Shown: positions 17,071 through 25,043 of the stretch, in pieces
How positions within the stretch are numbered: the stretch's first letter is position 1
How the letters are laid out: each line of letters begins with the position of its first letter
Origin: Pyxidicoccus caerfyrddinensis
GTDB taxonomy: Bacteria; Myxococcota; Myxococcia; Myxococcales; Myxococcaceae
Direction of reading: 5' to 3'
DNA length: 64,000 bases
NCBI RefSeq assembly: GCF_010894405.1
Contig: NZ_JAAIYA010000028.1
Coordinates: 111,038-175,037 of the forward strand
Program-made: the position numbers and the translations under genes
Notes under the pieces: generated by a model
The model's input: only the letters and a program-made list of their open reading frames with translations
Told to the model about the DNA's origin: nothing
The model's database searches: none

Positions 17071-18576
17071 GTGCCGGGCCTGGCCGCCCTGCTCTTCCTG
17101 CTGCCCTGGTTCATCTATGGGAGCGCCGTCTTCCAGCGCTACGGCCTGCGGGACGACTACGCCATCCTCCGCGAGGCGCGCGAGGAGCCGGGGAAGATTC
17201 TCCGCGTCTGCGCCGCCATGGGCCGCCCGCTCTATGGCTGGCTGCTGGAAGCGTCCGTGCGAGTGGCCGGCAACATCGACGGGCTCACCCTGCTGCGGGC
17301 GTTGTCCGTCACGGGCCTGGGCCTGCTGGGCGCGGCCCTCTTCCTGCTGCTGCGCAGGGAGGGCTGGAGCGCGGCCCCCTCGGCGCTGCTCGCCGCGTTC
17401 CTCACCCTGATGCCGTCCGCGCAGGTCATCGCGAGCTGGGGCATCTGCTGGCCCCAGGCCGTGGCGCTCCTGCTGACGGTGGGTGCCTTCACCCTCGCGC
17501 GGCGGGGCTTCGAAGCGCCCTCCGAGGCCGCATGGCGGCGGTGGGCATGGTGCCTGGGCGGCGTCGTGGCCATGGGCACCGCGACGCTCATCTATCAGGT
17601 GAGCGGCCTGTTCTACGCCGTGCTGCTCGCGGCGGCGCTGGTGCTGCGCCGGGACACGGACCTGCGTGCCCCCGCGCGATGGCTGGCGCGGCACCTCTGC
17701 GTCATGGGCTGCGGCCTGGGCGTCGCCTTCATCCTCACCAAGCTGTCCTTCACGCTGGGCCTCTTCGCGCCTTCACCGCGCATCGCCTTCGAGCAGCACT
17801 TCCTGGACAAGGCGGGCTGGTTCCTCACCCAGGTGCTCCCCAACGCGCTGGCCCTGAGCGCCCTCAACACGACGGGCTCCGCGCCGACGGCGGGCTACTG
17901 GCCCATGGTGGGCCTGACGCTCACCGTGCTGACGCTGGGCCTCTTCATCGAGGGCCGCCGCGCGGGCCGCGTCGGCGTGGGGACGTGGCTGGTGGGGCTG
18001 GTGGTGCTCTCCGCCGCCGCGTACTCCGTCAGCTTCCTCGCCAGCGAGCGCTGGCCCACGTACCGCACCCTCTACGCCCTCACCGGCGTGTGGAGCGTCT
18101 ACTTCGTCGCGTCGCTCATGAACCTGGGGAGCCGCTGGCCCGTGCACGGCCCGCGCGTCGCGACGGCGCTGCTGGGCGTCTTCGTCGCGGTGAGCGCCCT
18201 GCTCGCCCACCTTCACTCGCTGGAGCTGTTCGCGCTTCCGCAGGGCCGTGAGCTGGCGCTGCTGGACGAGGGCGCGCGCCAGGTGGTGCCCGCCCGGCAG
18301 CCCCGTGTCTTCGTCCTCACCGCCCGGCAGAGCGACACGTCCGCGCCCCTGCGCTACCTGGACGAGTTCGGCTCCGTGTCGGTGGACACCGAGTGGGTGG
18401 CGAAGGAGATGTTCCGCGCGCTCGTGGAGGAGCGCTTCCCCGAGGAGCGCGACGTCAGCCACCTCTACCGCTTCGCCGCCGGCCCCGTCCTCCCCGAGCC
18501 GCACGCCTACGACATCCTCGTCGACATGCGCCTGCAGCCAAGGGAGCCGCCGCGTCCCATCCACCTCGCCCGCTAG
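17071..18576 (+). CDS. Polytopic membrane glycosyltransferase-like protein
   Basis: A 501-residue protein with about ten hydrophobic helices and a soluble C-terminal region of about 110 residues. The periplasmic loop after the first helix has a GLRDDYAILREA segment with an Asp pair, followed by a Gly-Arg-Pro-Leu motif (AMGRPLYGWLLE). This is the layout of GT-C type lipid-linked-sugar transferases and of GtrII-like glucosyltransferases. The predicted start is GTG; the frame is open upstream, and a CTG about 30 bases earlier would add a basic N-terminus. No glycan gene neighbours support a specific substrate. It precedes a glucanase lipoprotein gene but is separated from it by about 90 bases. 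Confidence 0.55.
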   Translation: MPGLAALLFLLPWFIYGSAVFQRYGLRDDYAILREAREEPGKILRVCAAMGRPLYGWLLEASVRVAGNIDGLTLLRALSVTGLGLLGAALFLLLRREGWSAAPSALLAAFLTLMPSAQVIASWGICWPQAVALLLTVGAFTLARRGFEAPSEAAWRRWAWCLGGVVAMGTATLIYQVSGLFYAVLLAAALVLRRDTDLRAPARWLARHLCVMGCGLGVAFILTKLSFTLGLFAPSPRIAFEQHFLDKAGWFLTQVLPNALALSALNTTGSAPTAGYWPMVGLTLTVLTLGLFIEGRRAGRVGVGTWLVGLVVLSAAAYSVSFLASERWPTYRTLYALTGVWSVYFVASLMNLGSRWPVHGPRVATALLGVFVAVSALLAHLHSLELFALPQGRELALLDEGARQVVPARQPRVFVLTARQSDTSAPLRYLDEFGSVSVDTEWVAKEMFRALVEERFPEERDVSHLYRFAAGPVLPEPHAYDILVDMRLQPREPPRPIHLAR

Positions 18577-18667
18577 CGGCACGGACCTCCTTCGCCATCC
18601 GCACTAAGCTGTCCCCCGCAGCCTCGAGTCCACAGCAGGGCCGCCTCCCGGCCCGAGGTGAAGCCAC

Positions 18668-19585
18668 ATGAGAAGCGTCCTCGCACCGGCCTGCATCGTG
18701 GCACTCCTGCTGCTGGGGTGTGACCCGGCCTCCTCGGCACCGAAGGGCGACGAGGACGCGGGGCCGTCCGATGCCGGCGTCTCCAGGGACGCGGGCACCG
18801 AGCCCACCGCCAAGAGCGCGAAGCGCGGGATTGCCTTCGACCTGGCGACGCCCGCGGACCTCGCCGCCGTCTCTCCGGGCGTGAGCTGGTGGTACAACTG
18901 GAGCCCCCGGCCCCACCGCGACGTGCCCACGGACTACCGCGCGCGTTACGGCATGGACTTCATCCCCATGCTTTGGAACGGGAACTTCGACGCCGCGGGC
19001 GTCGAGACCTGGCTCAAGGCCAATCCCCACGTCCACTACCTGCTGCTCCTCAACGAGCCCAACCTCGCGGACCAGGCCAACCTGTCACCGAAGGACGCGG
19101 CGGCGCTGTGGCCCCGCTACGAGAGCGTCGCCGCCAACACGGGCGTCAAGCTCGTGGGCCCGGCGATGAACTGGGGCACGGTGCAGGGGTACTCGGACCC
19201 GGTCGTCTGGCTCGACGCGTTCTACGCGGCCTACCGCGCGGCCAATGGCAATCGCGAGCCGCGCATCGATTACCTCGCGTTCCACTGGTACGACTACGGG
19301 CTCGCGGGCCAGCTGGACCGGCTCAAGAAGTACGGCAAGCCGTTCTGGGTCACCGAGTTCGCCAACTGCCACAGCCAGCGGGACGGCGCGCAGATTGACT
19401 CCCTCGCGAAGCAGAAGGCCCAGATGGCCGAGATGGTCTCCGTCTGCGAGAGCCGCGACGACGTGTTCCGCTATGCGTGGTTCACCGGCCGGTGGACGAA
19501 CGACCCGTGCTTCGCGAGCCTGCTGGGCGCGCCCGGTGCCGTGACGGAGCTGGGCGCGCACTACCTCTCCCTGCCCTTCGAGTGA
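18668..19585 (+). CDS. GH128-type endo-beta-1,3-glucanase lipoprotein
   Basis: A 305-residue lipoprotein with lipobox LLLGC, followed by an Asp-Ala-Gly linker typical of myxobacterial lipoproteins, then a single glycoside hydrolase domain. The family pattern is clear: GVSWWYNWS near the start, acid/base Glu130 in LNEPN, FHWYDYG, and nucleophile Glu230 in WVTEF. Family GH128 (glyco_hydro_cc) cleaves beta-1,3-glucans such as those of fungal and algal walls. GAGGTGAAG lies just upstream of the chosen ATG. The protein should be lipid-anchored on the cell envelope. Confidence 0.87.
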   Translation: MRSVLAPACIVALLLLGCDPASSAPKGDEDAGPSDAGVSRDAGTEPTAKSAKRGIAFDLATPADLAAVSPGVSWWYNWSPRPHRDVPTDYRARYGMDFIPMLWNGNFDAAGVETWLKANPHVHYLLLLNEPNLADQANLSPKDAAALWPRYESVAANTGVKLVGPAMNWGTVQGYSDPVVWLDAFYAAYRAANGNREPRIDYLAFHWYDYGLAGQLDRLKKYGKPFWVTEFANCHSQRDGAQIDSLAKQKAQMAEMVSVCESRDDVFRYAWFTGRWTNDPCFASLLGAPGAVTELGAHYLSLPFE

Positions 19586-19651
19586 GCTTTCGCCGGGCGG
19601 CCCCGCAACCATTTCCCGTGAGGGGTGTTGGAGGACCCCGAGGAGAACGGG

Positions 19652-20797
19652 ATGACGAACGTGGTGCGCGTGCTGGGGCTGTCCCTGGGTGTGGTGATGC
19701 TGTGGGCCTGCGGTGGTGGCTCGTCCGATTCGGACGCGGGGACGCCTCCCGACGCGGGAGTCTCGGACGCGGGCACGGATGGGGGCAGCACCGTCCCCGA
19801 CGCGGGCACACAGTGGGATGCCGTGGGGGCACTCATGGAGGCACGGGTCGCCGATGCGGGCCTCTCCGTCCCGGGCCTGGGCCTGGCCGTGTACGACGCG
19901 CAGGACCGCAAGGTGTACGAGCACATGGTGGGCGACTTCGCGCCTGACCGGCGGGTGGCGGTGGCGTCCTCCTCGAAGATGGTGGCCGGCGCCGTCCTCT
20001 TCGAGGTCATCCGCCAGGGCCACCTCACGCTCGACTCCACCACGGGCGAGGTGCTCGGCTGGACGGGTGACAAGGCGAACATCACCCTGCGTCACCTGCT
20101 GTCCTTCACCTCCGGGATGCAGAACGAGCACCTCTGCACGCTGCGGGCCGACTACACCCTGGCGGACTGTGTCGCCATCATCGCCACCACCCCGCAGGTC
20201 GCCCCGCCCGGCACGCGCTTCGACTACGGCAGCACGCACCTGCAGGTGGCGGCGCGCATGGCCGAGGTGAAGACGGGCAAGCGCTGGAACGACCTCTTCC
20301 GGGAGACGCTGGCGGCGCCCCTCGGCCTGCCCCCGGAGGTGACGTACTTCACCGCCCCCCGGAAGGCGGAAGGCACCAGCAACCCGCTCATCGCCGGGGG
20401 GCTGCGCACGTCGATGAACGAGTACGCCCCGCTGCTCGCGCTCGTCTTCCACCGCGGCAGCTACGCCGGACTGGAGCGCGGCACGCCGGAGCTGTTCGAC
20501 GCGCAGACGCGCGAGCCCTTCCCCGACGTGACGATTGGCAACTCACCCGTGAAGGACCTGGGGCGGGCCTACCGCTATGGCCTGACGGCCTGGCTGCACT
20601 GCGACACGCCCGCGGATGGCTGCGACATCATCAGCTCGCCGGGCGCGTTCGGCTGGACGCCCTGGATGGACCGGGAGGCGGGGTACTACGCCGTCCTCGG
20701 CATGCAACTGGACCGGAGCAACGAGGGCGTCGTCGGCTTCTCGGTGGACCTCTCCGTCGAGCTCCAGCCACTCATCCGCGCGGCGCTCGGGCACTGA
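19652..20797 (+). CDS. Class C beta-lactamase-family serine hydrolase lipoprotein
   Basis: A 381-residue lipoprotein with lipobox MLWAC and a long Asp-Ala-Gly linker. The serine hydrolase fold shows S106-S-S-K109 (SxxK), Y192-G-S194 (YxS/N) and a late SPGAFGWTPWMD segment in place of KTG. Such proteins are usually esterases or D-amino-acid peptidases rather than antibiotic-resistance enzymes. I chose the ATG preceded by GAGGAG instead of an in-frame start 27 bases upstream, because it puts the signal sequence at the N-terminus. It ends before a strong hairpin and converges with the small lipoprotein gene. Confidence 0.85.
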   Translation: MTNVVRVLGLSLGVVMLWACGGGSSDSDAGTPPDAGVSDAGTDGGSTVPDAGTQWDAVGALMEARVADAGLSVPGLGLAVYDAQDRKVYEHMVGDFAPDRRVAVASSSKMVAGAVLFEVIRQGHLTLDSTTGEVLGWTGDKANITLRHLLSFTSGMQNEHLCTLRADYTLADCVAIIATTPQVAPPGTRFDYGSTHLQVAARMAEVKTGKRWNDLFRETLAAPLGLPPEVTYFTAPRKAEGTSNPLIAGGLRTSMNEYAPLLALVFHRGSYAGLERGTPELFDAQTREPFPDVTIGNSPVKDLGRAYRYGLTAWLHCDTPADGCDIISSPGAFGWTPWMDREAGYYAVLGMQLDRSNEGVVGFSVDLSVELQPLIRAALGH

Positions 20798-20807
20798 AGC
20801 AGTACTT

Positions 20808-20836
20808 CCGCCGTGGCGCTCGCGGGGCCACGGCGG
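20808..20836. terminator. Bidirectional hairpin terminator
   Basis: A perfect 10-bp inverted repeat (CCGCCGTGGC / GCCACGGCGG) with a 9-base loop lies between two convergent genes. There is no T-run on either side, which is common in GC-rich genomes, so termination is inferred. Confidence 0.55.
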
Positions 20837-20854
20837 CCACTGTTTCAGGCGATG

Positions 20855-21100
20855 CTACTGACAGGTGTTCTCACACACACCGCGGATGCAGGTCCAGCAC
20901 GTGCCGTAGCACGAGGGACTACAGGCCGCCAGGGACTGCTCGCTCCCGGCCTCGGTCATCTCCAGCGACTGGGACGCCACCGTCACGGAAGGGGCCGGGT
21001 CATCGCTCCCGGCGGGAGCGGCGGAGCAGCCACCCAGGGCCAGCGAGGCAGCGCCAACCAGAAGCAGCGTGGACAACTGACGCGTGAGCTTCGAGAACAT
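20855..21100 (-). CDS. Small Cys-rich lipoprotein
   Basis: An 81-residue protein with a basic N-terminus, a hydrophobic core and lipobox LGGC, then an acidic/polar linker and a 25-residue tail with six Cys (CSPSCYGTCWTCIRGVCENTC). The start is fixed by AAAGGAG eight bases upstream and by the signal sequence. Similar lipobox, linker and Cys-tail layouts recur at 44342, 47391, 47760 and 49860 (minus). The function is unknown; the paired Cys could form disulfides or bind metal on the cell surface. Confidence 0.8.
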   Translation of the reverse strand: MFSKLTRQLSTLLLVGAASLALGGCSAAPAGSDDPAPSVTVASQSLEMTEAGSEQSLAACSPSCYGTCWTCIRGVCENTCQ

Positions 21101-21151
21101 CGGTATCTCCTTTGTCTGTGATTGGTGAAGCAGGCACACTCTGGCACAAAG

Positions 21152-21157
21152 TTTATA
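21152..21157 (-). promoter_or_regulatory. Possible -10-like element for the small Cys-rich lipoprotein gene
   Basis: On the minus strand TATAAA lies about 52 bases upstream of the ATG, an unusually AT-rich spot in this region. No good -35 box was found at the usual spacing. On the plus strand the same place reads TGGCAC followed by TTTA, which lacks the GC doublet of a sigma-54 -12 box. Confidence 0.25.
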
Positions 21158-21276
21158 CAGGACGCGACAACCCATCCTTCCGGGCATAGTCGGCCCTCCC
21201 CGGCCAGGACGCCCCGGGGCCCGGTCCACGTCCCAGCGCCAGCGGCGCCCGGTTCGGCCTATGCTCCCGGGCACGC

Positions 21277-22602
21277 ATGCCGACCCCATCCCTTGAACCC
21301 GGGCAGCACTCCGCGCAGCGCCCGCTCACCGGCCAGGACGCCCGGACACTCGGGCTGGCGGCACTCGGTGGCGCGCTGGAGTTCTACGACTTCATCATCT
21401 TCGTGTTCTTCACGACGGTGATTGGCCAGCTCTTCTTCCCGCCCGACACGGCGGATTGGCTGCGGCAGCTCCAGGCGTTCGGCCTGTTCGCGGCGGGCTA
21501 CCTCGCGCGCCCGCTGGGCGGCATCATCATGGCGCACTTCGGCGACCGCACCGGTCGCAAGCGCATGTTCACCCTCAGCGTGTTCATGATGTCGGTGCCC
21601 ACGCTGCTCATCGGCGCGCTGCCGACGTACGCGACGGCGGGCTACGCGGCGCCGCTGGCCCTGCTCCTCCTGCGCATCTGCCAGGGCGCGGCGGTGGGCG
21701 GCGAGGTGCCGGGCGCGTGGGTGTTCGTCTCCGAGCACGTCCCGCCCCACCGCGTGGGCTTCGCGTGCGGCACGCTGACGTCGGGGCTCACGCTGGGAAT
21801 CCTCCTCGGCTCGCTGGTGGCGACGCTGGTGAACACCGTCTTCCCCCCGGAAGAGGTGCATGCCTTCGGGTGGCGCCTGCCCTTCCTCGTGGGAGGCGTG
21901 TTCGGCTTCCTGGCCGTCTTCCTGCGCCGCTGGCTCGCGGAGACGCCCGTCTTCGAAGAGATGCGCCAGCGCCGCGCCCTCGTGCAGGAATTGCCGCTCA
22001 AGGCCGTGCTGCGCGGCCACGGCGTCGCGGTGGTGGTGTCGATGCTGCTCACCTGGGTGCTCACCGCCGGCATCGTGGTGGTCATCCTGATGACGCCCAC
22101 GCTGGTGCAGAAGCTCTATGGAATCGCCCCGGCCCAGGCGCTGGAGGCCGCGAGCGTCGCCACGCTGAGCCTCTCGGTGGGCTGCGTGGCCTACGGCCTG
22201 CTCGCGGACCGGGTGGGTGTGGGCCGAGCGCTGGTGCTGGGCTGCGGGCTGCTGCTCGGGGCGACGTACCTGTTCTATCGCGGCGTGGGCGCGGCGCCGG
22301 AGAGGCTCGTGCCCCTGTACGCGCTGGTCGGCTTCTGCGTCGGCGTGGTGGGCGTGGTGCCCACGGTGATGGTGCGCGCCTTCCCCGCCGAGGTCCGCTT
22401 CTCCGGGCTGTCGTTCTCCTACAACGTGGCCTACGCCATCTTCGGGGGCCTGACGCCGCTGGTCGTCACGCTGATGATGAAGAACCACCCCCTGGCGGCC
22501 GCGCACTACGTGGCGGCCCTGTGCGGCGTGGGCATGGCGGTGGCCGTGTACCTGCTGAGCGCGGGCCGCTCGCGCTTCGCCGCGGTGACGCCCGCGCCCT
22601 GA
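21277..22602 (+). CDS. MFS transporter, metabolite:H+ symporter (MHS) type
   Basis: A 441-residue, 12-helix transporter. The start of helix 1 reads GGALEFYDFIIF, and the loop 2-3 motif is GDRTGRKR, both typical of the MHS (ProP/KgtP/ShiA) branch. The RICQGAAVGGEVPGAWVFVSEH stretch in helices 4-5 also fits this branch. Members import organic acids, osmolytes or aromatic acids with protons; the substrate cannot be read from sequence here. It is divergently arranged with the small lipoprotein gene and has no obvious operon partner. Confidence 0.87.
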   Translation: MPTPSLEPGQHSAQRPLTGQDARTLGLAALGGALEFYDFIIFVFFTTVIGQLFFPPDTADWLRQLQAFGLFAAGYLARPLGGIIMAHFGDRTGRKRMFTLSVFMMSVPTLLIGALPTYATAGYAAPLALLLLRICQGAAVGGEVPGAWVFVSEHVPPHRVGFACGTLTSGLTLGILLGSLVATLVNTVFPPEEVHAFGWRLPFLVGGVFGFLAVFLRRWLAETPVFEEMRQRRALVQELPLKAVLRGHGVAVVVSMLLTWVLTAGIVVVILMTPTLVQKLYGIAPAQALEAASVATLSLSVGCVAYGLLADRVGVGRALVLGCGLLLGATYLFYRGVGAAPERLVPLYALVGFCVGVVGVVPTVMVRAFPAEVRFSGLSFSYNVAYAIFGGLTPLVVTLMMKNHPLAAAHYVAALCGVGMAVAVYLLSAGRSRFAAVTPAP

Positions 22603-22725
22603 GAGACGGCCAGGCGCGAACAGGCTCGGAGGTGCGACAACCCCGCCCGCAACTTCCTCCGGGCTCCCGGGTTCATTTCTCCAGACACCTTCGCCGGCCT
22701 GGCCGGCCTGGACCTGGAGACGAGC

Positions 22726-23040
22726 ATGAAGCGGAACATCCTGGCGGTGGGGACGATGGTGCTGGGGCTGATGACGGCGCTGCCCGCGAGCGCGGCGAAG
22801 GCCGACCGGCGGCAGGTGAACCAGCAGGAGCGCATCGTCCGGGGCGCGAAGAGCGGGGAGCTCACCGGCCGTGAGGCGGTGCGAATGGAGCGACAGCATC
22901 GCGCCATCCAGCGCGACATCCGCGAGGCGCGGAGCGACGACGGCCACCTGGATGCCCACGAGCGCGCCCGGATTCAGCGCGAGCAGAACCAGCTGAGCCG
23001 CCGCATCCAGCGCCAGAAGCACGACGGCCAGTCACGGTAA
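22726..23040 (+). CDS. Small exported helical protein with repeated Gln/Arg motif
   Basis: A 104-residue protein with a signal peptide (ending ASA) and a mature part that is almost all charged helix. It holds a recurring pattern: RIVRGAKSGELTGREAVRMER, then GHLDAHERARIQREQNQLSR. The same pattern occurs in small exported proteins across Proteobacteria, which have no known biochemical role as far as I recall. GGAGACGAG precedes the ATG. It stands alone between two unrelated genes. Confidence 0.8.
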   Translation: MKRNILAVGTMVLGLMTALPASAAKADRRQVNQQERIVRGAKSGELTGREAVRMERQHRAIQRDIREARSDDGHLDAHERARIQREQNQLSRRIQRQKHDGQSR

Positions 23041-23182
23041 CTGGACGGGCCACCCGGCCCCCAGGGCCCGCAGCGACAAATCCCGGCCGCCTTGCCCGAT
23101 AAAACAGGCCACGGGTCCAACCCTGTGAACGGCGCCTCCACGAAGCAGGTGGAGGTCATCGCGCCGCACGCAAGGGAGTCCC

Positions 23183-24976
23183 ATGGGCCACGAACTGTTC
23201 AAGCGGGTCGGTCAGGTGGCGCTCGCCGCCGTCATGCTGAGCGCATGTGAGGGGATGCCGCCGGAAGACGCCGTCTCCGGGGCGGAGGCCGAAGCGGAGG
23301 CGCCGGAGCCGGTGCCGCTGCACTCCGAGCGCACCGGAGTGGGCATGCTGCCGCCGCCTCCGCGCACCGACCCGGCCCCTGCCCCCGCGCCCCTCGACGT
23401 CCGCCGCTCGCTGGCGGTGACGGAGAAGAGCGTGCTGGCCCGGTTCGGTGGGCGGCGGGTGTTCACCCAATTGGTGGCGCAGAATGCCGGGGCGGGCTTC
23501 ACCCCCGAGCAGCTCTTCCGCCAGCTCTGGGACACGCAGAACCCGTCGCCCGGGCAGCCGGACCTGCCGGGGATGCCGCACTGCTCCGACCAGGGCAACA
23601 CCCTCAACGGCTTCCCCTACGCGTGCCGCCCGAGCGAGGGGGAGCAGGCGCGGCCGGACTCGGCCATCAACCTGGACAGCTACGCGGCGGTGGGCCTCTA
23701 CAACCGCTTCGACCTGGCACCCGTGGACGGCTCCAACTGCGGCGAGTACCGCATCGTCCTCGCCCGCCTGCCTTCGGCGCCCACCAACCGCAACTTCATC
23801 ATCTTCGAGGCGGTGCTCCCCAACCCCCAGCCCGAGCTGGGCCTCGAAGGATGCCGGCCGGTGGCGGGCTTCTGGGCGGCGCTGTCCTCCGAGCCGGACA
23901 CGACGGTGCGCGCCAGCAGGCTGGAGTCCTTCTACTTCACGGGGCTGCCGGGCTTCGGGCCGGTGGTGAGCCCGAATCACTACGGCAACAACGCGGGCAG
24001 CCTGGGCCAGGTGCGCACCAACCAGTTCCTCCAGGGAGGCCGCGACACACCGTGGCTGATGCACGAGTTCAAGCTGGTGAGCGACTGCACCGCCCTGCCC
24101 TCCTGCACGCCGAAGTTCGTCCCCGCAACGGTGAAGACCAACCCCTTCGGCGGGCTGTTCAACCCGGCCTCCACGGACCCGCGGGCCGCGGCCTTCCAGA
24201 GTCACTTCCTCACCCAGGTCGCGAGCCTCGCCGTCAATGACCTCAACCGCTTCAACTACCGGGTGCCGGACGCGTTCAACGCCGGCCAGGACAACTCCCA
24301 GACTCCGGGCGAGGCGGATGACTACGTCGCCCAGCTCGGCCCGGGCCCCAGCCCGTTCCACCAGGCCATCGCCCAGGAGCTTGCCCGGGTGGGCAGCACG
24401 CTGACGCCGCGGGACATCGTCGCCCGCGCCCAGGCCCTCTCGTGCGGAGGGTGCCACCAGCGCAACAGCGGCAGGCCGGTGGGTGGGGGCCTGACGTGGC
24501 CCGCTTCGGCCGTCTTCGTCCACAGCACGGAGACCGATGACCCGGTGGACTCCAGCCGCTTCGCCATCTCCCCGGCGCTGCGAGAGCAGTTCCTGCCCCA
24601 GCGCAGGACGGTGCTGGAGGGCTACCTCCAGGCGCGCCCGCTCGACGCGCGCTTCGTCAGCCAATCCGTGCCCACCACGGTGCGCGCGGGCCAGCGCTTC
24701 CAGGTCTCCGTCACCCTGAGCAACGCCGGCACCACGTCCTGGTCCGAGCCCAACGCCATCCGGCTGCAAGCACTGCCCGGGACGCCCACGTGGGCCGTGG
24801 CGTCCGTCCCGCTGGCAGGTGGGGAGCGCATCCACCGGGGCAGCGAGCGGACCTTCACCTTCGAGGTTCAGGCACCCACTACGCCCGGGGTCCATGTCTT
24901 CCAGCGCGTCATGGCGAAGTCCGGCGCCGGGTTCGGCCAGGCCACGCCGCCCGTGAGCATCAGCGTCCTTCCGTGA
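23183..24976 (+). CDS. Lipoprotein with CXXCH motif and C-terminal Ig-like (NBR1-type) domain
   Basis: A 597-residue lipoprotein (lipobox MLSAC) with a Pro/Glu-rich linker. The central part of about 350 residues has many Asn/Phe motifs (LYNRFDLAP, NFIIFEAVL) and is not assigned to a known enzyme. A single CGGCH (CXXCH) sits near residue 421, which could bind covalent haem or just be a Cys pair. The last 110 residues match NBR1-like Ig domains (SVTLSNAGTTSWSEPN, FEVQAPTTPGVHVF). AGGGAG precedes the ATG. The gene converges on the PPC-repeat gene across a hairpin. Confidence 0.75.
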   Translation: MGHELFKRVGQVALAAVMLSACEGMPPEDAVSGAEAEAEAPEPVPLHSERTGVGMLPPPPRTDPAPAPAPLDVRRSLAVTEKSVLARFGGRRVFTQLVAQNAGAGFTPEQLFRQLWDTQNPSPGQPDLPGMPHCSDQGNTLNGFPYACRPSEGEQARPDSAINLDSYAAVGLYNRFDLAPVDGSNCGEYRIVLARLPSAPTNRNFIIFEAVLPNPQPELGLEGCRPVAGFWAALSSEPDTTVRASRLESFYFTGLPGFGPVVSPNHYGNNAGSLGQVRTNQFLQGGRDTPWLMHEFKLVSDCTALPSCTPKFVPATVKTNPFGGLFNPASTDPRAAAFQSHFLTQVASLAVNDLNRFNYRVPDAFNAGQDNSQTPGEADDYVAQLGPGPSPFHQAIAQELARVGSTLTPRDIVARAQALSCGGCHQRNSGRPVGGGLTWPASAVFVHSTETDDPVDSSRFAISPALREQFLPQRRTVLEGYLQARPLDARFVSQSVPTTVRAGQRFQVSVTLSNAGTTSWSEPNAIRLQALPGTPTWAVASVPLAGGERIHRGSERTFTFEVQAPTTPGVHVFQRVMAKSGAGFGQATPPVSISVLP

Positions 24977-24993
24977 CGTGCCGGCGGGCTCGC

Positions 24994-25026
24994 CCGGAGC
25001 GCTCCCGACGTGGCGGAGCGCTCCGG
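24994..25026. terminator. Bidirectional hairpin terminator
   Basis: A perfect 12-bp inverted repeat (CCGGAGCGCTCC / GGAGCGCTCCGG) with a 9-base loop lies between two convergent genes. Each arm also contains the palindrome GGAGCGCTCC. No T-run follows. Confidence 0.6.
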
Positions 25027-25043
25027 ACGAAAGGCCGTGGGCT

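Noticed and set aside
21141..21160. Sigma-54 promoter (TGGCAC...)
   Set aside because: The -12 GC doublet is missing at the required spacing.
24440..24455. Cytochrome c
   Set aside because: A single CXXCH in a large domain without other cytochrome features is not enough; reported only as a motif.
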